Assembly (NCBI GenBank): GCA_034189125.1
Contig: JAXHVB010000028.1
Location: 1-53,601 of the forward strand
DNA from: UBA5862 sp002408105
GTDB lineage: Bacteria > Pseudomonadota > Gammaproteobacteria > Pseudomonadales > UBA5862
Reading direction: 5' to 3'
Length of the DNA: 53,601 nt
The position numbers and the translations under genes are program-made. Position 1 is the stretch's first letter. Each line of letters opens with the position of its first letter. Below the pieces are notes generated by a model, which was not told where the DNA came from, searched no databases, and saw nothing but the letters and a program-made list of their open reading frames with translations. Below, one piece after another: positions 52,637 through 53,601 of the stretch.

Positions 52637-52992
52637 GGCGGAGCCAAGCTGACTTGACCTCCATGTATTCATTCACACTGCACTGCGAAACTTCGCGGCC
52701 AAGCCGCGGCGCTTGCGTACCCGCGAGGGGGACGGCAGCGTTGACGATTAGCCCGGTATGATTCCGACACTGCCGTTTGCCGAGCGGCTGCGACACGTCG
52801 AAGCCCTCGCCCACTCCACTGCGGTCGAGACAGCCCGAAAATGGACTGCTCCAATTTCTACCATTACTGGCCGGGTTGGAGATTGACCAATTGATGAACT
52901 TGGCGTTGATCGCCAGCGTCTCGAATCGTCAGTGCCAAGCCATGTACGGTATGACGCCGCCGAAATGGGACAGAATTACTTATTTTGGGCAC
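52606..52992. other. gap after hypE with GC hairpins
   Basis: Apart from the possible gene remnant described separately (52758-52990), this stretch shows a hairpin CGCGGC-CAA-GCCGCG (52694-52708) with no T-run. It could help end the hydrogenase transcript. No tRNA or promoter was recognised. Confidence 0.4.
52758..52990 (+). pseudogene. possible frameshifted small ORF, unassigned
   Basis: An ATG at 52758 opens MIPTLPFAERLRHVEALAHS and stops after 42 codons. A +1-type shift near 52830-52840 would join it to a frame reading PENGLLQFLPLLAGLEIDQL followed by MNLALIASVSNRQCQAMYG. That second frame has no stop until 53091 and would run through the cspA terminator into antisense cspA, so any real end is lost. 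The joined text is protein-like but I recognise no family. It may be a decayed gene or just chance coding. Confidence 0.25.
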
Positions 52993-53025
52993 AAAAAAAG
53001 GCAAGCCGTTACAGCTTGCCTTTTT
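52993..53025 (-). terminator. strong bidirectional intrinsic terminator after cspA
   Basis: GGCAAGC (53000-53006), loop CGTTACA, GCTTGCC (53014-53020), flanked by seven A (52993-52999) and five T (53021-53025). Read on the minus strand it ends cspA with T7; on the plus strand it gives T5 and could also stop read-through from the hydrogenase side. Confidence 0.85.
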
Positions 53026-53041
53026 AAGAATTATAAAACTG

Positions 53042-53251
53042 CTACAGAGCCACAATGTTCTCTGCCTGAGGGCCCTTTTGGCCTTGAGTAACAGTGAACT
53101 CAACCTGCTGACCTTCAGTCAAGGTTTTAAAACCCGAGCCAGAAATGGCACTGAAGTGTGCAAAGACGTCTGGGCCAGACTTTTGCTCGATAAAACCGAA
53201 ACCTTTAGACTCATTGAACCATTTTACGGTGCCAGTCGTTGTATTAGACAT
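53042..53251 (-). CDS. cspA: CspA-family cold-shock protein
   Basis: The 69-aa protein has both RNA-binding motifs, KGFGFI (RNP1) and DVFAHF (RNP2), in GTVKWFNESKGFGFIEQ and GPDVFAHFSAI, and the family end GQKGPQAENIVAL. It is an RNA chaperone of the OB fold. ATG 53251 follows AGGAT. It has its own promoter, a leader of about 150 nt and a strong terminator. Codon use is visibly AT-richer than in the rest of the window; this may reflect either high expression or transfer from a lower-GC relative. Confidence 0.96.
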   Translation of the reverse strand: MSNTTTGTVKWFNESKGFGFIEQKSGPDVFAHFSAISGSGFKTLTEGQQVEFTVTQGQKGPQAENIVAL

Positions 53252-53401
53252 GATAGGTATCCTGTATATAAAAAGTATAAGAGCGCCTTCGTAAGGCACA
53301 AATAAGCGGGAAATATAAATTGCAATTTACAAACTACAGGACGAAGAACCACTAAGAATACAACGAAATGAAGCCGTTAAAAACAGATTTACTTTCTAGC
53401 T
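53252..53401 (-). promoter_or_regulatory. long AT-rich 5' leader of cspA
   Basis: About 150 nt lie between the predicted start of transcription and the ATG, the usual length for cspA leaders that fold differently in the cold. The inverted AAATTGCAATTT around 53317-53330 and CCTTCGTAAGG (53286-53296) could pair. A cold-box match was not verified. Confidence 0.5.
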
Positions 53402-53407
53402 GGTACA

Positions 53408-53436
53408 ACACTACAAGAAGCGCCAGGCAAAGTCAA
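53408..53436 (-). promoter_or_regulatory. sigma70 promoter of cspA
   Basis: On the minus strand TTGACT (53436-53431), a 17-bp spacer, then TAGTGT (53413-53408). Both hexamers and the spacing are good, and the position gives a leader of about 150 nt. Confidence 0.7.
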
Positions 53437-53454
53437 CCTTTTTTTCAGGCTTGT

Positions 53455-53533
53455 GGCACATAGAGCCTCGCACAGGAGACAAGCGTAGCGAGGTCCAGCC
53501 CAGAGGGCCGAACGTGCTGCGAGTTGTTATGCC
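53455..53533. repeat. hairpin-rich imperfect inverted repeat at the right edge
   Basis: Outer arms GGCA (53455-53458) / TGCC (53530-53533) and CTCGCA (53467-53472) / TGCGAG (53518-53523) enclose a second inverted repeat, CCTCGC (53466-53471) with GCGAGG (53488-53493). The right end reads GTTATGC (53526-53532), similar to but not a full match of the integron core site GTTRRRY. The remaining bases to 53601 hold no gene I can support. Confidence 0.35.
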
Positions 53534-53601
53534 TTTTTACCTGCATTCGGATTTGTGATGTTTGATACGTCGACAAGATCCCACGGCTGCCCATGATTGC
53601 A

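Noticed and set aside
1..53601. CRISPR arrays, tRNA/rRNA genes, insertion sequences and metabolite riboswitches
   Set aside because: Looked for by eye on both strands; no regularly spaced repeats, cloverleaf with a GTTCGA-type loop, transposase frame or known riboswitch core was found.

Overview
The window is about 53.6 kb of GC-rich, densely coded chromosome from a gammaproteobacterium. The gene order supports this: argH / algZ-algR-hemC-hemD-hemX-hemY, cyaA, lptM-lysA-dapF-DUF484-xerC-HAD and comF / bioBFCD are arrangements known from Pseudomonas and its relatives. An N-acetylglutaminylglutamine amide (NAGGN) osmolyte operon and a group 3b-type NAD(P)-linked [NiFe] hydrogenase operon suggest an organism that meets salt stress and can use or dispose of H2. 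A halophilic or sulfur/purple-bacteria-related lineage fits, but I cannot fix the taxon from sequence reading alone. I saw no rRNA, tRNA, CRISPR array or insertion sequence.

Layout. 1-7.3 kb: end of a membrane VTT/FAD-oxidoreductase fusion (runs off the left edge), hemB, trxA, rho, ubiD and a 2Fe-2S protein with an unassigned C-terminal half. 7.3-13.3 kb (minus): hemY, hemX, hemD, hemC, then the LytTR two-component pair algR/algZ. 13.4-22.5 kb (plus): argH, class I adenylate cyclase, then a tight operon lptM-lysA-dapF-DUF484-xerC-HAD phosphatase. 22.5-26 kb (minus): sodium:solute symporter, an OmpA-domain protein and comF. 26-29.8 kb (plus): bioB-bioF-bioC-bioD, with a BirA-like operator lying inside the 5' end of the divergent comF. 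29.8-31.9 kb (minus): a fumarylacetoacetase-fold hydrolase and a D-2-hydroxyglutarate-dehydrogenase-like flavoprotein. 32-34.7 kb (plus): three small genes (GFA, VOC, cupin), then serA. 34.8-35.5 kb: a secreted protein with a VPLPA/PEP-CTERM-type tail.

35.6-41.5 kb (minus) is the NAGGN operon (asnO, ngg) followed by two tandem M42-family peptidases instead of the usual one; the second has lost a metal-ligand glutamate. 41.8 kb carries fpr (ferredoxin-NADP reductase). 42.6-52.6 kb (plus) is a compact hydrogenase operon: beta Fe-S subunit, cNMP-binding protein, gamma flavoprotein, small and large subunits, maturation protease, a HypA that lacks its whole zinc finger, then hypF, hypC, hypD and hypE. 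hypB is not in the window. The right end (about 52.6-53.6 kb) is different in character: a probable gene remnant, an AT-richer cspA with its own promoter, long leader and strong terminator, and a hairpin-rich inverted repeat loosely like an integron attC site.

Functionally the window is mostly housekeeping (tetrapyrrole, biotin, lysine, serine, ubiquinone). The accessory interest lies in the NAGGN/M42 block, the hydrogenase maturation set, the BirA-like operator and the compositionally odd right edge. Three convergent gene pairs meet with exactly 4 bp of stop-codon overlap, leaving no room for intrinsic terminators between them.
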